Below, in pieces: positions 1 to 8,532 of a stretch of DNA of 64,000 nt. The stretch lies in assembly GCA_009779495.1 (NCBI GenBank), contig WRED01000001.1:1-64000 (forward strand), written 5' to 3'. Within the stretch, counting starts at the first letter, position 1. Each line of letters begins with the position of its first letter. This stretch comes from Oscillospiraceae bacterium (GTDB taxonomy: Bacteria > Bacillota > Clostridia > Oscillospirales > Acutalibacteraceae). The notes beneath the pieces were generated by a model. That model had not been told where the DNA came from, did not search any database, and worked only from the letters and a program-made list of their open reading frames with translations. A program made the translations under genes and the position numbers.

Positions 1-52
1 AAACAAATATCTATTAAAATATATTTGCTTCGGGATTATTTATGCTAATAAG

Positions 53-109
53 AAAAAACCTAACTGGTAAAACTGTTGATATTCAACGATTTGAGCCAGT
101 AGGTTTTTT
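53..109. terminator. Hairpin at the left edge, probable bidirectional terminator
   Basis: An inverted repeat pairs AAAAAACCTAACTGG with CCAGTAGGTTTTTT, with one bulged base. A-rich and T-rich flanks would give a U-run in either direction. It overlaps the last codons of the small fragment gene ending at 83, so that reading frame seems to run into a pre-existing terminator. Confidence 0.6.
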
Positions 110-235
110 ATAACCCCAAGAAACCAAGGCGTTCGGGTTCCAGTTGACGTAGACGTGATGGTACCAGGTCATTACTCCTGTTAGCGCTGCGACCAGTAGG
201 AAAGGGAGATACTTGTGCAGGTGTTGCTTTTTCAT
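83..235 (-). pseudogene. Truncated N-terminal paralogue of the adjacent GH18-like membrane protein
   Basis: This 50-codon frame begins MKKQHLHKYLPFLLVAAL and closely matches the first 30 residues of the 591-aa protein encoded just upstream (MKKQHIQKSFPFFLAALLAG). It keeps only the first membrane segment and then runs into the terminator hairpin at 53-109. No convincing ribosome binding site precedes it. The likeliest reading is a remnant of a tandem duplication of the neighbouring gene. A functional one-pass membrane peptide cannot be excluded. Confidence 0.5.
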
Positions 236-273
236 GGGGGACTCTTTGTTCTTAGGCGGCAGTGGCGAAAACC

Positions 274-2049
274 TCACCACACCTCCAAATACCGGCCCAG
301 CGCATCCTCGATCCCCCGCGCCATACAGTTGGGGTCGTCCATAGGCCTGTCTGCCTGCGTAACGAACACCATCAGCCCGCCCGTGCCGCTGAGCAGCGCG
401 TAGGCCGCCGCGTCCCCCGCCAGGGCCGGTGAGCAGCCGACTTTGTTTTCCGAATAGATGCAGTCCCACCGATTCACGTCCTGCATGTGCTTCCAGTTCT
501 CATTGCGGTCGTAGCCGTGGACGCCCAGACCGATAAGCACTTTTTTCGGGTCTGCCCCAGCTTTTACAATTCGCGCCACGCCGCGCTGCATCCCCTCCAG
601 GGTGGGCATGGCGTGCTCGTTGCAGGGCTCGCAGTAGTCCATGTACTGGATCTGGTCCAGGCGCTCCAGCGTCTCCCGGGACATCCCCATGCCCCATGAG
701 AACACAGCGGCCGAGAGGATCGCGTCGGGATTGGCCTGCTTCATGCCGTCGTCAAGCCGGGCCATGAAGCGGTCATAGCGCCGCCAATGGGCCCGGGACG
801 ATGGGGTCTCGTAGTCCACGTCCGCGCCGTCGAATCCGAATTTTTCGATGACGCTCAGGATGTTTTCCAGCAGCTCGTCCATGTGGTTTTTCAATATGGG
901 GTCGGCGTGTTCCGAGCCGCCGCCGAAAACCGTGCAGATGATTTTCACTTCGTGATCGGGGTTGCTGCGCAGCGCGATGAGCTCTTTCAGGGCATTCAGG
1001 CGCTGTATGTAGCGCTCATCCCCCTCGCCGTAGGTCACGCCCTGCGCGCCGATGCCAATCACCGTGTCGTACACATCGAACCAGCGCGCGTAATTGCGGG
1101 CATATTCCTCCCCCTGAGCCAGAATCGCGACCTCCGGCGGGATTTCGTCCGCCACGGGATCCAGGGCATAATAGGTGGACATGTGAATCCCCGGGGTTTT
1201 TCGCACAGGTTCGTTATAGAGCGCCAGCGATTGAACCAGAACAGGCTCGCCATCCGCCGTTTCGGCTAACACGCGCACATGGTCGGCGATTACCGGGTCA
1301 AAGCTGCATAGGTGCAGGGTCTGTATTTTCTCGCCCCGGTGGACCAGTTGCCAATCGCCGTCCACAAAGGCCTCCAGGCGGAAACTTGCCGCCCCGGCGT
1401 CGGCTTTCCCGAACGCAGAGTCCCAGTAGGTGAACTTCTCCGCGCTGCCCGCTTCGATGATCAAGGCGGTGTTAAACTCAGTTGTCTCGGCCAGTTGGAA
1501 CTCGTTCGTGCCGGGAGTTCGCTGTGCGTACTGTATCAGGTCGTGGGCGCTGAAAACCGGCTCCAGCAGCGGCAGGCGCACATTCCGGTATTGCACCACA
1601 CCAACCGTAACCAACACCGCCAGCACCATTGCCCCGGCGGCATATTTGCGCCAGCGGGGACGCCAATCCGAAGCGACAGCCCGCAAGAGCAGCAAAAGCG
1701 CCTCCAGGCCGCACAGCGAGAACGACGCGAAAATCGCCAGCTGGGGGCCGGGCGCCATGCCGCTGTTGAGCACATTGTTCAAAATGGCCGATACGCCGAA
1801 CATAAGAAAGCAGAACAGCCCGACAGCGGCCAGACTATGCAGCGCAAGCTTGGCCTTGCGGACCCCGGCGGCCCAAAATGCCGCAATGGAGAATGTTGCA
1901 AAAACAGCCACAACGGTGGCCGCCAAGAGGGGGTAGAATTTTTCATATTTACCCCAGTCCAGAAAGGCCACGGCGTAAAAGGCCATGATGCCGGCCAGCA
2001 GTGCAGCCAGGAAAAAGGGAAAGGATTTCTGAATATGCTGTTTTTTCAT
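274..2049 (-). CDS. Membrane-anchored GH18-like glycosidase with discoidin-like domain
   Basis: The 591-aa product has about five hydrophobic segments in residues 8-155. A stretch of about 180-280 reads like an F5/8-type C (discoidin/CBM32) carbohydrate-binding domain. From about 290 to the end there is a TIM-barrel domain of glycoside hydrolase family 18. The family signature DGADVDYE is at 407-414, making E414 the predicted acid/base, and QYMDY at 468-472 fits the later barrel strand. GH18 enzymes cleave beta-1,4-linked N-acetylglucosamine polymers, though many members only bind glycans. A multi-pass anchor on this domain is unusual. AGGAGG lies 8 bases before the ATG. The substrate is unknown; action at the outer membrane face is inferred. 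Confidence 0.75.
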   Translation of the reverse strand: MKKQHIQKSFPFFLAALLAGIMAFYAVAFLDWGKYEKFYPLLAATVVAVFATFSIAAFWAAGVRKAKLALHSLAAVGLFCFLMFGVSAILNNVLNSGMAPGPQLAIFASFSLCGLEALLLLLRAVASDWRPRWRKYAAGAMVLAVLVTVGVVQYRNVRLPLLEPVFSAHDLIQYAQRTPGTNEFQLAETTEFNTALIIEAGSAEKFTYWDSAFGKADAGAASFRLEAFVDGDWQLVHRGEKIQTLHLCSFDPVIADHVRVLAETADGEPVLVQSLALYNEPVRKTPGIHMSTYYALDPVADEIPPEVAILAQGEEYARNYARWFDVYDTVIGIGAQGVTYGEGDERYIQRLNALKELIALRSNPDHEVKIICTVFGGGSEHADPILKNHMDELLENILSVIEKFGFDGADVDYETPSSRAHWRRYDRFMARLDDGMKQANPDAILSAAVFSWGMGMSRETLERLDQIQYMDYCEPCNEHAMPTLEGMQRGVARIVKAGADPKKVLIGLGVHGYDRNENWKHMQDVNRWDCIYSENKVGCSPALAGDAAAYALLSGTGGLMVFVTQADRPMDDPNCMARGIEDALGRYLEVW

Positions 2050-2073
2050 TGTGAGTTCCTCCTTATCGCTTCG

Positions 2074-2424
2074 TCATTCCGCCAAATCCCGCAGAATCGA
2101 AACCCTTACCCGTTCAATCTCTGCCGGATCTTTGGTATAGCTGGTCAGTGATTTGCTCGGCTGCGCGGCCTTTTCAAGGCAGTATTCGCACCAAACCTCT
2201 CCTCGGCCATGCGCAGCAGGTCGTAGTCCTCCAGGCCGTCGGCGATGTTCTTCAGCCGCAGGGAGGGCACAGGCTCTTGAGCCGGGGTAGAACCAGCTGT
2301 CGTCGCCGCAGGCGCCGTGCTGTTCCAGGTGACGGAACTGAACCAGGAGTTCACTTTCTCCCAGTAGACGCTGCTCCAGTACTCGTAGGTGTAGACGATG
2401 CCGTTGGCGCGGGTGATCGCTTGC
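2074..2424 (-). pseudogene. Decayed DUF4091 (GH123-like) C-terminal domain
   Basis: DUF4091 motifs are visible but scattered over two reading frames. GIVYTYEYW and VPSLRLKNIADGLEDYDLL are in one frame. SWFYPG and the C-terminal TKDPAEIERVRVSILRDLAE are in the other. Joining GLEDYDLLRMAEERFG to the second frame restores a normal domain end, so at least two frameshifts have occurred. The 5' part of the gene is gone: the remnant abuts the duplicated cassette at about 2425. It is not functional as read and marks this edge as an old glycosidase locus invaded or rearranged by the Rhs-related unit. Confidence 0.7.
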
Positions 2425-2529
2425 CGGATGCAGGGGCAACCTGAAATTGCTAACAAGCCGCCCCAAGGAACTGTACTTACTCATTCAGTACTCATAACAC
2501 ACTTAACCTTTCAATATCATCGGTTAAAA

Positions 2530-3216
2530 TCAAGAAACCTCAAGTGACTTGCCGATAGAAACACAGACAACAACATCATCTTCATAGTAAACGCCAATAG
2601 CTACCCCGTCACGATTGAAAACGCTTCTCATATATTTTTCGCCCTCATAATCGTTTCCTACATCAGGGTTATAATTATAACGCCCAATACCGTACAAATC
2701 TTTTGGTTGCTTGCCGAAAAGCGTATCCGCATCTGCTTTTGTGCTTTCGCCTATGGTAAGTCCTAAATATTCGCCTTCTACAACAAAAACATGACCCACC
2801 TCTTCCGGTATCTTATGCGATACGGATGAAATTGTGATGTTCTTATAATCATAAACCGAGCTGTCCCACCCCTTTAATCGGGCGTTGCTATACGGTAAAT
2901 TCCCCAACAAGAAACGAACATCATCCATCAGCATACCAAAAACAATTCCATGCACTTGATATTTAGCATATTTTGCAAGCGCTTCTTTTCCTTGCGCGGA
3001 AATATCTGTTACTCCCGCAGGTAAAGTTGGAAATTCCATACTTTGGATTTCATTTTTAGACACAGAACTCTCTTGATGAGTTGTTGCGTTTGTTTCTGAA
3101 GATTCTTGATGACCTGACGTATCTGTTGTCGAAGGTTCTTTGTCAACTTGTTCCCCGCAAGCGCAGGTAATAACGCTGAAAACCAAAACCAACAATAATG
3201 CGAATAATTTTTTCAT
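2530..3216 (-). CDS. Lipoprotein, candidate immunity partner of the orphan M23 tip
   Basis: The 228-aa product starts with a lipoprotein signal peptide, cleavage being likely before C20 (ITCA|C), then an S/T/Q/E-rich linker to about residue 55. The folded part holds two similar segments, HGIVFGMLMDDVRFLLGNLP at 88-107 and LGLTIGESTKADADTLFGKQ at 151-170. This G-x-x-x-G plus helix plus LFG pattern recalls BamE/DUF4309/BLIP-like folds. It sits 29 bp downstream of the orphan M23 tip gene and has a paralogue in the same place in unit 2. A membrane-anchored extracytoplasmic inhibitor of a wall hydrolase would fit, but that is inference. Confidence 0.7.
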   Translation of the reverse strand: MKKLFALLLVLVFSVITCACGEQVDKEPSTTDTSGHQESSETNATTHQESSVSKNEIQSMEFPTLPAGVTDISAQGKEALAKYAKYQVHGIVFGMLMDDVRFLLGNLPYSNARLKGWDSSVYDYKNITISSVSHKIPEEVGHVFVVEGEYLGLTIGESTKADADTLFGKQPKDLYGIGRYNYNPDVGNDYEGEKYMRSVFNRDGVAIGVYYEDDVVVCVSIGKSLEVS

Positions 3217-3245
3217 AATGGTCTCCTTCTTTCGATGTTATTTTT

Positions 3246-4385
3246 TTAAGATAAATTGAACGGGAAAAATTGTTGATAATATGTCAGCGCTGCGGTATTG
3301 GTTGAAAACGGACTGTGGCCGCTTGAATTATACACAAAGAAATGCAAATGGTCGCCCGATGAATTTCCGCTGTCGCCTACTTTGCCGATCAATTGTCCTT
3401 TGGCAACTGTTATTGGGTTGCCGATATCAATAGTAGTTGCTGAGCCATGATTTTGCGCTTCATCCATAGTTAATCGGGGTGAATGCTTTTCAATCGTGTT
3501 TGTAGGTAGACTTACTCCATTCGCAAAATCAAGCAGGTGACAATAGTAGGCTTTATAGCCGTTATCATAAGTTATCTCAGCATAAGCCCCGTAGCTGACA
3601 TAATATTGATCGGTACTGCTGCAAGAACATTGAACCCTTTTGGCTTTATATTGCAACGTCCCGTTTGCAAGAGCGTATAAGGGTTCTCCACGAATACTAC
3701 TACCAGTACCCACGCCATTTATATCAATTCCCTTTTCGCTGCCATGAACGCCTTGGCCTGTGTGATAGTTTCCGCGCAGCATAATATAGGCAGTATTGCC
3801 ATAGTCCACCTTCGACTTCTCAACAAAGAAGAAATTATCGGCGTTTTTGCTATCAGGAAGCTTATCGTCAAATGGCGCGCCGACTTTTTCAGGCCGAACA
3901 TAGTAATAGTTGCCCAGTTCTCCATGCACCCAGACTCTGGCGCCCTTATTTAGGGCAGTTCCCGTACTACCGAAAGAATTTGAACCCTGTACGCCCTTGT
4001 ATCGCGGTGTCGAATTGCTGTTTATGATCCCGATTCCCTGTTCAGCCAACGGGGTAATAACGAAAACCTCAACGGAATTCGAATAATCACCGGGGACAAC
4101 ACTGTTTTTCGTTTGGACTGATATCGTCGTCCAAGCTTCTTTGTTTTTCTGCGCTGTCGCCCTGATTCCCGATCCGCTTCTTTCGATTTGCACAATCGAA
4201 GAATCATTTACAGTCCACACATATTCTGTCAAGTTAACTCCCGTTGCTTTCAAATAACACACCATTTCCGGGTAAAGGTAAATCCATGGATTTTCAAGAG
4301 AGTTATCACTCTTACGCATTTTAATCGGATGCAGGGGCAGCCTGAAATTGCTAACAAGCCGCCCCAAGGAACTGTGCTTACTCAT
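3246..4385 (-). CDS. Orphan Rhs-type tip: Ig-like region plus M23 metallopeptidase
   Basis: From residue 21 to 379 this protein matches the C-terminal 375 residues of the Rhs protein encoded by 5158-7089, but it has no Rhs core. Residues 30-110 resemble a bacterial Ig-like (BIG2) domain. The M23 zinc peptidase carries H214, D221, the YCHL histidine H283 and the HLH pair H346/H348, so the site looks intact. M23 enzymes cut peptidoglycan cross-bridges. The first 20 residues (MSKHSSLGRLVSNFRLPLHP) come from the tail repeated after each lipoprotein gene. No good ribosome binding site is visible, so translation as an independent protein is uncertain. Confidence 0.65.
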   Translation of the reverse strand: MSKHSSLGRLVSNFRLPLHPIKMRKSDNSLENPWIYLYPEMVCYLKATGVNLTEYVWTVNDSSIVQIERSGSGIRATAQKNKEAWTTISVQTKNSVVPGDYSNSVEVFVITPLAEQGIGIINSNSTPRYKGVQGSNSFGSTGTALNKGARVWVHGELGNYYYVRPEKVGAPFDDKLPDSKNADNFFFVEKSKVDYGNTAYIMLRGNYHTGQGVHGSEKGIDINGVGTGSSIRGEPLYALANGTLQYKAKRVQCSCSSTDQYYVSYGAYAEITYDNGYKAYYCHLLDFANGVSLPTNTIEKHSPRLTMDEAQNHGSATTIDIGNPITVAKGQLIGKVGDSGNSSGDHLHFFVYNSSGHSPFSTNTAALTYYQQFFPFNLS

Positions 4386-4430
4386 TCAACACTCATAACA
4401 TACTTAACCTTTCAATATCATCGGTTAAAA

Positions 4431-5135
4431 TCAAGAAACCTCAATTGACTTGCCGATAGAAACACAGACAACAACATCATCTTCATACCAAACACCAACA
4501 GCTACCCCATCACGATTGAAAACGCTTCTCATATATTTTTCGCCCTCATAATCTTTTCCTATATTAGGGTCATAATCATAACGCCCAATACCGTACAAGT
4601 CATTTGATTGCTTGCCGAAAAGTACGTCCGCATCCGCTTTTATGCTTTCGCCTATAGTGAACCCTAAATATTTGCCTTCCACCACATAAATGTATCCCAC
4701 CTCTTCTGGGATTTTATGCGATACGGGTGAAATTGTGATGTTCTTATAATCATAAACCGAGCCGTCCTGCCCTGTTAATCGGGCATTGCTATACGGCAAA
4801 TTCCCCAACAAGAAACGCACATCATCCATCAGCATACTAAAAACAATTCCATGCACTTGGTATTTAGCATATTTTTCAAGCGCTTCTTTGCCTTGCGCGG
4901 AAATATCTGTTACTCCTGCGGGTAGGGTTGGAAAGTCTATACTTTGGATTTCAGTTTCAGACACAGAACTCTCTTGATGATTTGTTGCGTCCGTTGCTGA
5001 AGATTCTTCGTTTACAGAAGATTCTTGATGAACTGACGTATCTGTTGTAGAAAGTTCTTTGTCATTTTGTTCCCCGCAAGCGCAGGTAATAACGCTGAAA
5101 ACCAAAATCAATAATAATGCGAATAATTTTTTCAT
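4431..5135 (-). CDS. Lipoprotein, candidate immunity partner of the Rhs-M23 protein
   Basis: This is the paralogue of the 2530-3216 product, 234 aa, with the same lipoprotein signal (cleavage before C20) and a longer acidic/serine linker containing repeated HQESS and EESS motifs. The two FG-type segments are conserved (IVFSMLMDDVRFLLG and LGFTIGESIKADADVLFG). It lies 22 bp downstream of the Rhs-M23 gene with a purine-rich Shine-Dalgarno, so the pair is probably co-transcribed. The toxin-then-immunity order matches polymorphic toxin loci. Activity against the M23 domain is inferred from context only. Confidence 0.7.
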   Translation of the reverse strand: MKKLFALLLILVFSVITCACGEQNDKELSTTDTSVHQESSVNEESSATDATNHQESSVSETEIQSIDFPTLPAGVTDISAQGKEALEKYAKYQVHGIVFSMLMDDVRFLLGNLPYSNARLTGQDGSVYDYKNITISPVSHKIPEEVGYIYVVEGKYLGFTIGESIKADADVLFGKQSNDLYGIGRYDYDPNIGKDYEGEKYMRSVFNRDGVAVGVWYEDDVVVCVSIGKSIEVS

Positions 5136-5157
5136 AATGCAATCTCCTTTTTCGATG

Positions 5158-7089
5158 TTATTTTAAGATGAACGGGAAAAATTGTTGATAATAGTCCAAC
5201 GCCTCGGCATCGGTTGAAAACGGGCTTTTGTTGCTTGAATTATGCACAAAGAAATGCAAATGGTTGCCCGATGAATTTCCGCTGTCGCCGACTTGGCCGA
5301 TCAATTGTCCCTTGGTAACTGATATTGGGCTGCCCATGTTAATATCAGTTACGTCAGATGGTACAGAGGCATGGCTTTCCGCGTCAGCCCAACCTAATGG
5401 ACCTAATGGACCAGAATGTTTCTCAAGGGTGTTTGCGGGAAGATTTACTCCATTAGCAAAATCAAGCAAGTGACAATAGTAGGCTTTATAGCCGTTATCA
5501 TAAGTTATCTCAGCATAAGCCCCGTAGCTGACATAATATTGATCGGTACTGCTGCAAGCACATTGAACCCTTTTGGCTTTATATTGCAGCGTCCCGTTTG
5601 CAAGAGCGTATAGGGATTCTCCGCGAATATTAATACCGGTACCCTCGCCATTTATATCAATTGCTCTATAATCCGAGCCATCGTGAACGCCTCGGCTTGT
5701 GGGATAGTTTCCGCGTAGCATAATATAGGCAGTATTGCCATAGTCCACCTTCGACTTCTCAACAAAGAAGAAATTATCGGCGTTTTTGCTATCAGGAAGC
5801 TTATCGTCAAACGGCGCGCCGGCTTTTTCAGGCCGAACATAGTAATATTGCTTAAGCGTTCCATTAATGGTTACATTAAGCTCTCCATGCACCCAAACCC
5901 TAGCTCCTTTATTTAGGGCAGTTCCCGTAGTGCCGAAGGATTTTGAACTCTGTACGCCCTTGTATCGCGGTGTCGAATTGCTGTTTATGATCCCGATCCC
6001 CTGCTCAGCCAACGGGGTAATAACGAAAACCTCAACGGAACTCGAATAGTTACCAGGAAAAACACTGTTTTTTGTTTTGACTGATATCGTCGTCCAAGCT
6101 TCTTTGTTTTTCTGCGCTGTCGCCCTGATTCCCGATCCGCTTCTTTCGATTTGCACAATCGAAGAATCATTTACAGTCCACACATATTCCGTCAAGCAAA
6201 CTCCGGTTGCTTTCAAATAATACACCATCTCCGGGTAAAGATAAATCCATGGATTTTCAAGATTGTTGTTACTATTCTGTATTTTTATCGGAGATGTGTA
6301 GCCACCTTCATGCCCCCATCCAAATGAGACCAGCATGTCCGCAAAACAGTATAATATATATGTGTTGAAACCCACATCCTTTGCTTTAGGTCTGGGTATC
6401 GTTACGGTACTTGACGCAGCGGCATTCATCACCGGGTTATTCTCGGCAAAGGCAAAATCGCTCGCCTGCACAGCCTCCTGATCATCATATAAAACGACGG
6501 GACTGGGGTTCAAGGAGCTTTTGCGGCTTGTGAATTTCTCCAAGTTGCCATTTATAATCCGTCCCCACGCGGCATTATAGTATTTCGACCGTGCGTAATA
6601 CAGCCCCGATTCGCAATCATAATAGTACCCGCGGTACGCAATCGGATTGAGCAGATACACCATCTCCGCAAGTTCTGCGTCAGTACCAAAATCAAACGTA
6701 ATATTGCCCCACGCGTCATAGAGATAATCCAGCACCGTGTCGCCGTTTGCATCAACCACGCGCACAACATCGCCCTGCAAATTCTTGATGTAGTAAAACG
6801 CCTGCTCATTAAGCGTAATGCCAAACGGCTCGTCGTTCTCGTCGCGCAGGATCATGACGGTAACGCTCTCGCTTGTCTCCCCGAGGGTGATGTTGTAGCT
6901 GACAAGCTTGCCGTCATACGGCGACCAAAGGTAGTCGTACTCGTTCACGTAGGTTCCGTCGCTGACAAGCTTTTTCGTGCGCAGGCCGTCGTAGCCGTAC
7001 ACAAACTCCGCGCTCACGCCAGAGTAGGTATCGGTGTAGCCGCGCAGCTCCCGCCCGAACCACTCGTACTCAAAATCGCCGTAGGTCAA
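5158..7089 (-). CDS. 5'-truncated Rhs-repeat protein with Ig-like and M23 peptidase tip
   Basis: Residues 1-215 are the end of an Rhs/YD-repeat core, with the hallmark NPIAYRGYYYDCESGLYYAR at 148-167 that closes the Rhs shell. A linker follows, then an Ig-like region (277-355) and an M23 zinc-peptidase domain with H469, D478, H540 and the HLH pair H610/H612. Rhs proteins encapsulate and deliver C-terminal toxins. The start given is a TTG: the frame stays open to about 7140 with no signal peptide or ribosome binding site, and normal Rhs proteins are far longer, so the 5' part is missing. It may be a silent tip donor. The domain assignment is firm; expression is doubtful. Confidence 0.75.
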   Translation of the reverse strand: MTYGDFEYEWFGRELRGYTDTYSGVSAEFVYGYDGLRTKKLVSDGTYVNEYDYLWSPYDGKLVSYNITLGETSESVTVMILRDENDEPFGITLNEQAFYYIKNLQGDVVRVVDANGDTVLDYLYDAWGNITFDFGTDAELAEMVYLLNPIAYRGYYYDCESGLYYARSKYYNAAWGRIINGNLEKFTSRKSSLNPSPVVLYDDQEAVQASDFAFAENNPVMNAAASSTVTIPRPKAKDVGFNTYILYCFADMLVSFGWGHEGGYTSPIKIQNSNNNLENPWIYLYPEMVYYLKATGVCLTEYVWTVNDSSIVQIERSGSGIRATAQKNKEAWTTISVKTKNSVFPGNYSSSVEVFVITPLAEQGIGIINSNSTPRYKGVQSSKSFGTTGTALNKGARVWVHGELNVTINGTLKQYYYVRPEKAGAPFDDKLPDSKNADNFFFVEKSKVDYGNTAYIMLRGNYPTSRGVHDGSDYRAIDINGEGTGINIRGESLYALANGTLQYKAKRVQCACSSTDQYYVSYGAYAEITYDNGYKAYYCHLLDFANGVNLPANTLEKHSGPLGPLGWADAESHASVPSDVTDINMGSPISVTKGQLIGQVGDSGNSSGNHLHFFVHNSSNKSPFSTDAEALDYYQQFFPFILK

Positions 7090-7169
7090 GGGGTTGCAGT
7101 CGGCTATCTTTGTAAAACTGTGTCTCGACAGCCGACGGCACGCGAACTTAGTTTTTACTGTCTATGCTA

Positions 7170-7635
7170 TCAATACCCCCAAGCAAGAATTTCCCAGTCC
7201 GAGTTTTCATCTATTTTCCCTAACAAGTATGTCCAGTCACTGATAATTGATCTCCCTCTATTGAATCCATCTGTATCACCAAATTTCCCGTATTCAATTT
7301 CAAATTTCACTTCAATGCTGGAAAGAATCGCGTATTCTGGATATGAGTTAGTGCTTACATAAATTTCTTGCTCCACAGCGCTAATGAGCTTAACATATTT
7401 AAGCGCTGAGCCCCCCATAACGAGGTGTTTGCATACTGTAACGTACAACACTATTCATTCCTGTTCTGTTTTTGTTATTCCATTGCTCAAAATAAAAGTT
7501 AACTGTTTTAATAGGCGTCATTCCGCTTGGCGGCACGAATGTTTCATCTGATTTTGAATGACATCCATAAAACACAAACGATATTGTTGAAATAACAATG
7601 GATAACACTACCGCTTTTAATATTGCTCTCATCAT
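7170..7635 (-). pseudogene. Frameshifted DUF4829-like lipoprotein
   Basis: Two overlapping frames make one protein. The first (7635 to 7399) has a lipoprotein signal with FVFYGC as the lipobox region and the family-like YFEQWNNKNRTGMNS. The second (7451 to 7170) continues with LKYVKLISAVEQEIY and ends in DWTYLLGKIDENSDWEILAWGY-type sequence, as expected for DUF4829. A one-base indel around 7400-7451 separates them. It could be a real inactivation or a sequencing error. Spacing and strand fit the surrounding accessory genes. Confidence 0.6.
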
Positions 7636-7648
7636 TAATCACTCCTTT

Positions 7649-7975
7649 TTATTTGAGTACACATACTTCGACCTTGCGGTTAGCTACGGCTTCTAAGAAA
7701 AATCTGATTCCATCTTCATTCGTATTATTTCCATCTTTAGGGACAGTGTGAGCGTAATATTTCACATCGCCTACACTTTTACTAACTATTCCAGAAATAG
7801 CAGTATGGTAAGGCGCTGTCTCTGATGGACGATAAAAAAAGATAACTGCAGTACAATGATTCGTACTCAAACCACTAATTTTATTCACAATATTATCTCC
7901 ACTTTTGATTGTGATTGTTCGGTCTATATGCTTTTTGTCTGTTAACCATTTCTTTAAAGTAATTACTTTATCTAT
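7649..7975 (-). pseudogene. C-terminal remnant of an amidase-like (amidase_6) protein
   Basis: The frame is open from an in-frame stop near 7990 to 7649 with no ATG; the first usable start is GTG at 7888. The pattern of STNHCTAVIFFY followed by DVKYYAHTVPKDGNNTNEDG resembles the end of amidase_6 domains, where a histidine in a HTAIV-type strand and an asparagine in YYxQHT are catalytic. The N-terminal cysteine part is absent. Placed after holin-type genes it reads as the endolysin remnant of a prophage lysis module. Family assignment is tentative. Confidence 0.4.
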
Positions 7976-8532
7976 GAGTGTATATACTTGTCAAGTGCCT
8001 CACTGCTCTTCCACTCCTCCCACGCCCGTTCCAGCACCCGCTCAATCGCGTCCCCGATCCACTGCGCCGTGACAAACGGCTTCGCCCACGCGGGCAGCGA
8101 GTCATGCACCCACTCGATAACATGTGCTTTTTTCAGTACGCCTGTGCCTTTCCCAAACTGCCGTTCAGCCTCGATGACATAGCTGAACAGGATTTCCTCA
8201 ACCTTGCCGCGCTCGCCCTTGACGGCCAGAATCACCGCCGTCAGAACCAGCGCGGCCGTAGCCAGGCCGATCATCAAGTTAACTATGGTCATTATGTCCC
8301 TCTCCCTCCTCGCTTTTTTCTTTTTGGCCTTCTTCTTCATACGCTCTGTGATGGTTTCGGTAACTTTCATCAGCACTCCTCCGCCGAGCTCAACGCCCCA
8401 AACCGTAAAAAACCACTGCGTCAACGTCGGAGAAAGCTCCTGCCCCGTAGCAGCCTGAAAAATGATCGAGGCAGCTGTAAACAGAGTCAGCTGTGAAAAG
8501 CAAAATATTATGACGCATTTCATAAACTTCAC
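7972..8532 (-). CDS. Phage-type holin, LLH-like, possibly a two-part fusion
   Basis: The 186-aa product has two membrane segments: residues 5-30, and a second following MTIVNLMIGLATAALVLTAV. The C-terminal part, with EAERQFGKGTGVLKKAHVIEW and AWAKPFVTAQWIGDAIERVLE, matches LL-H-type phage holins. A lysine/arginine-rich linker (MKKKAKKKKARRERD) joins the halves, and an internal ATG could start a separate holin. The start is GTG, overlapping the stop of the preceding frameshifted gene as GTGA, which suggests coupled translation. It is part of a degraded lysis module. Confidence 0.6.
   Translation of the reverse strand: MKFMKCVIIFCFSQLTLFTAASIIFQAATGQELSPTLTQWFFTVWGVELGGGVLMKVTETITERMKKKAKKKKARRERDIMTIVNLMIGLATAALVLTAVILAVKGERGKVEEILFSYVIEAERQFGKGTGVLKKAHVIEWVHDSLPAWAKPFVTAQWIGDAIERVLERAWEEWKSSEALDKYIHS

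Larger units (their letters stand above)
2425..6292. repeat. Tandem duplication of Rhs-tip plus lipoprotein cassette (two units)
   Basis: Unit 1 (2425-4325) and unit 2 (4326-about 6292) are similar along their length at an offset of about 1.9 kb. Each reads, in transcription order, an M23-peptidase tip, a lipoprotein gene, and a roughly 60-bp tail that starts at the cggatgcaggggca sequence. Differences are concentrated in the catalytic part of the peptidase and the linker of the lipoprotein, so the copies have diverged rather than arisen by assembly error. Unit 2 is still joined to Rhs core sequence; unit 1 is an orphan. Confidence 0.85.

Noticed and set aside
1312..2151. Long plus-strand frame opposite the GH18-like gene
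   Set aside because: It is the antisense shadow of a gene with catalytic motifs and a good ribosome binding site.
2074..2484. 136-codon frame starting MSKYSSLGR as an intact protein
   Set aside because: It joins the duplicated tail to out-of-frame DUF4091 sequence; motifs of the domain jump between frames.
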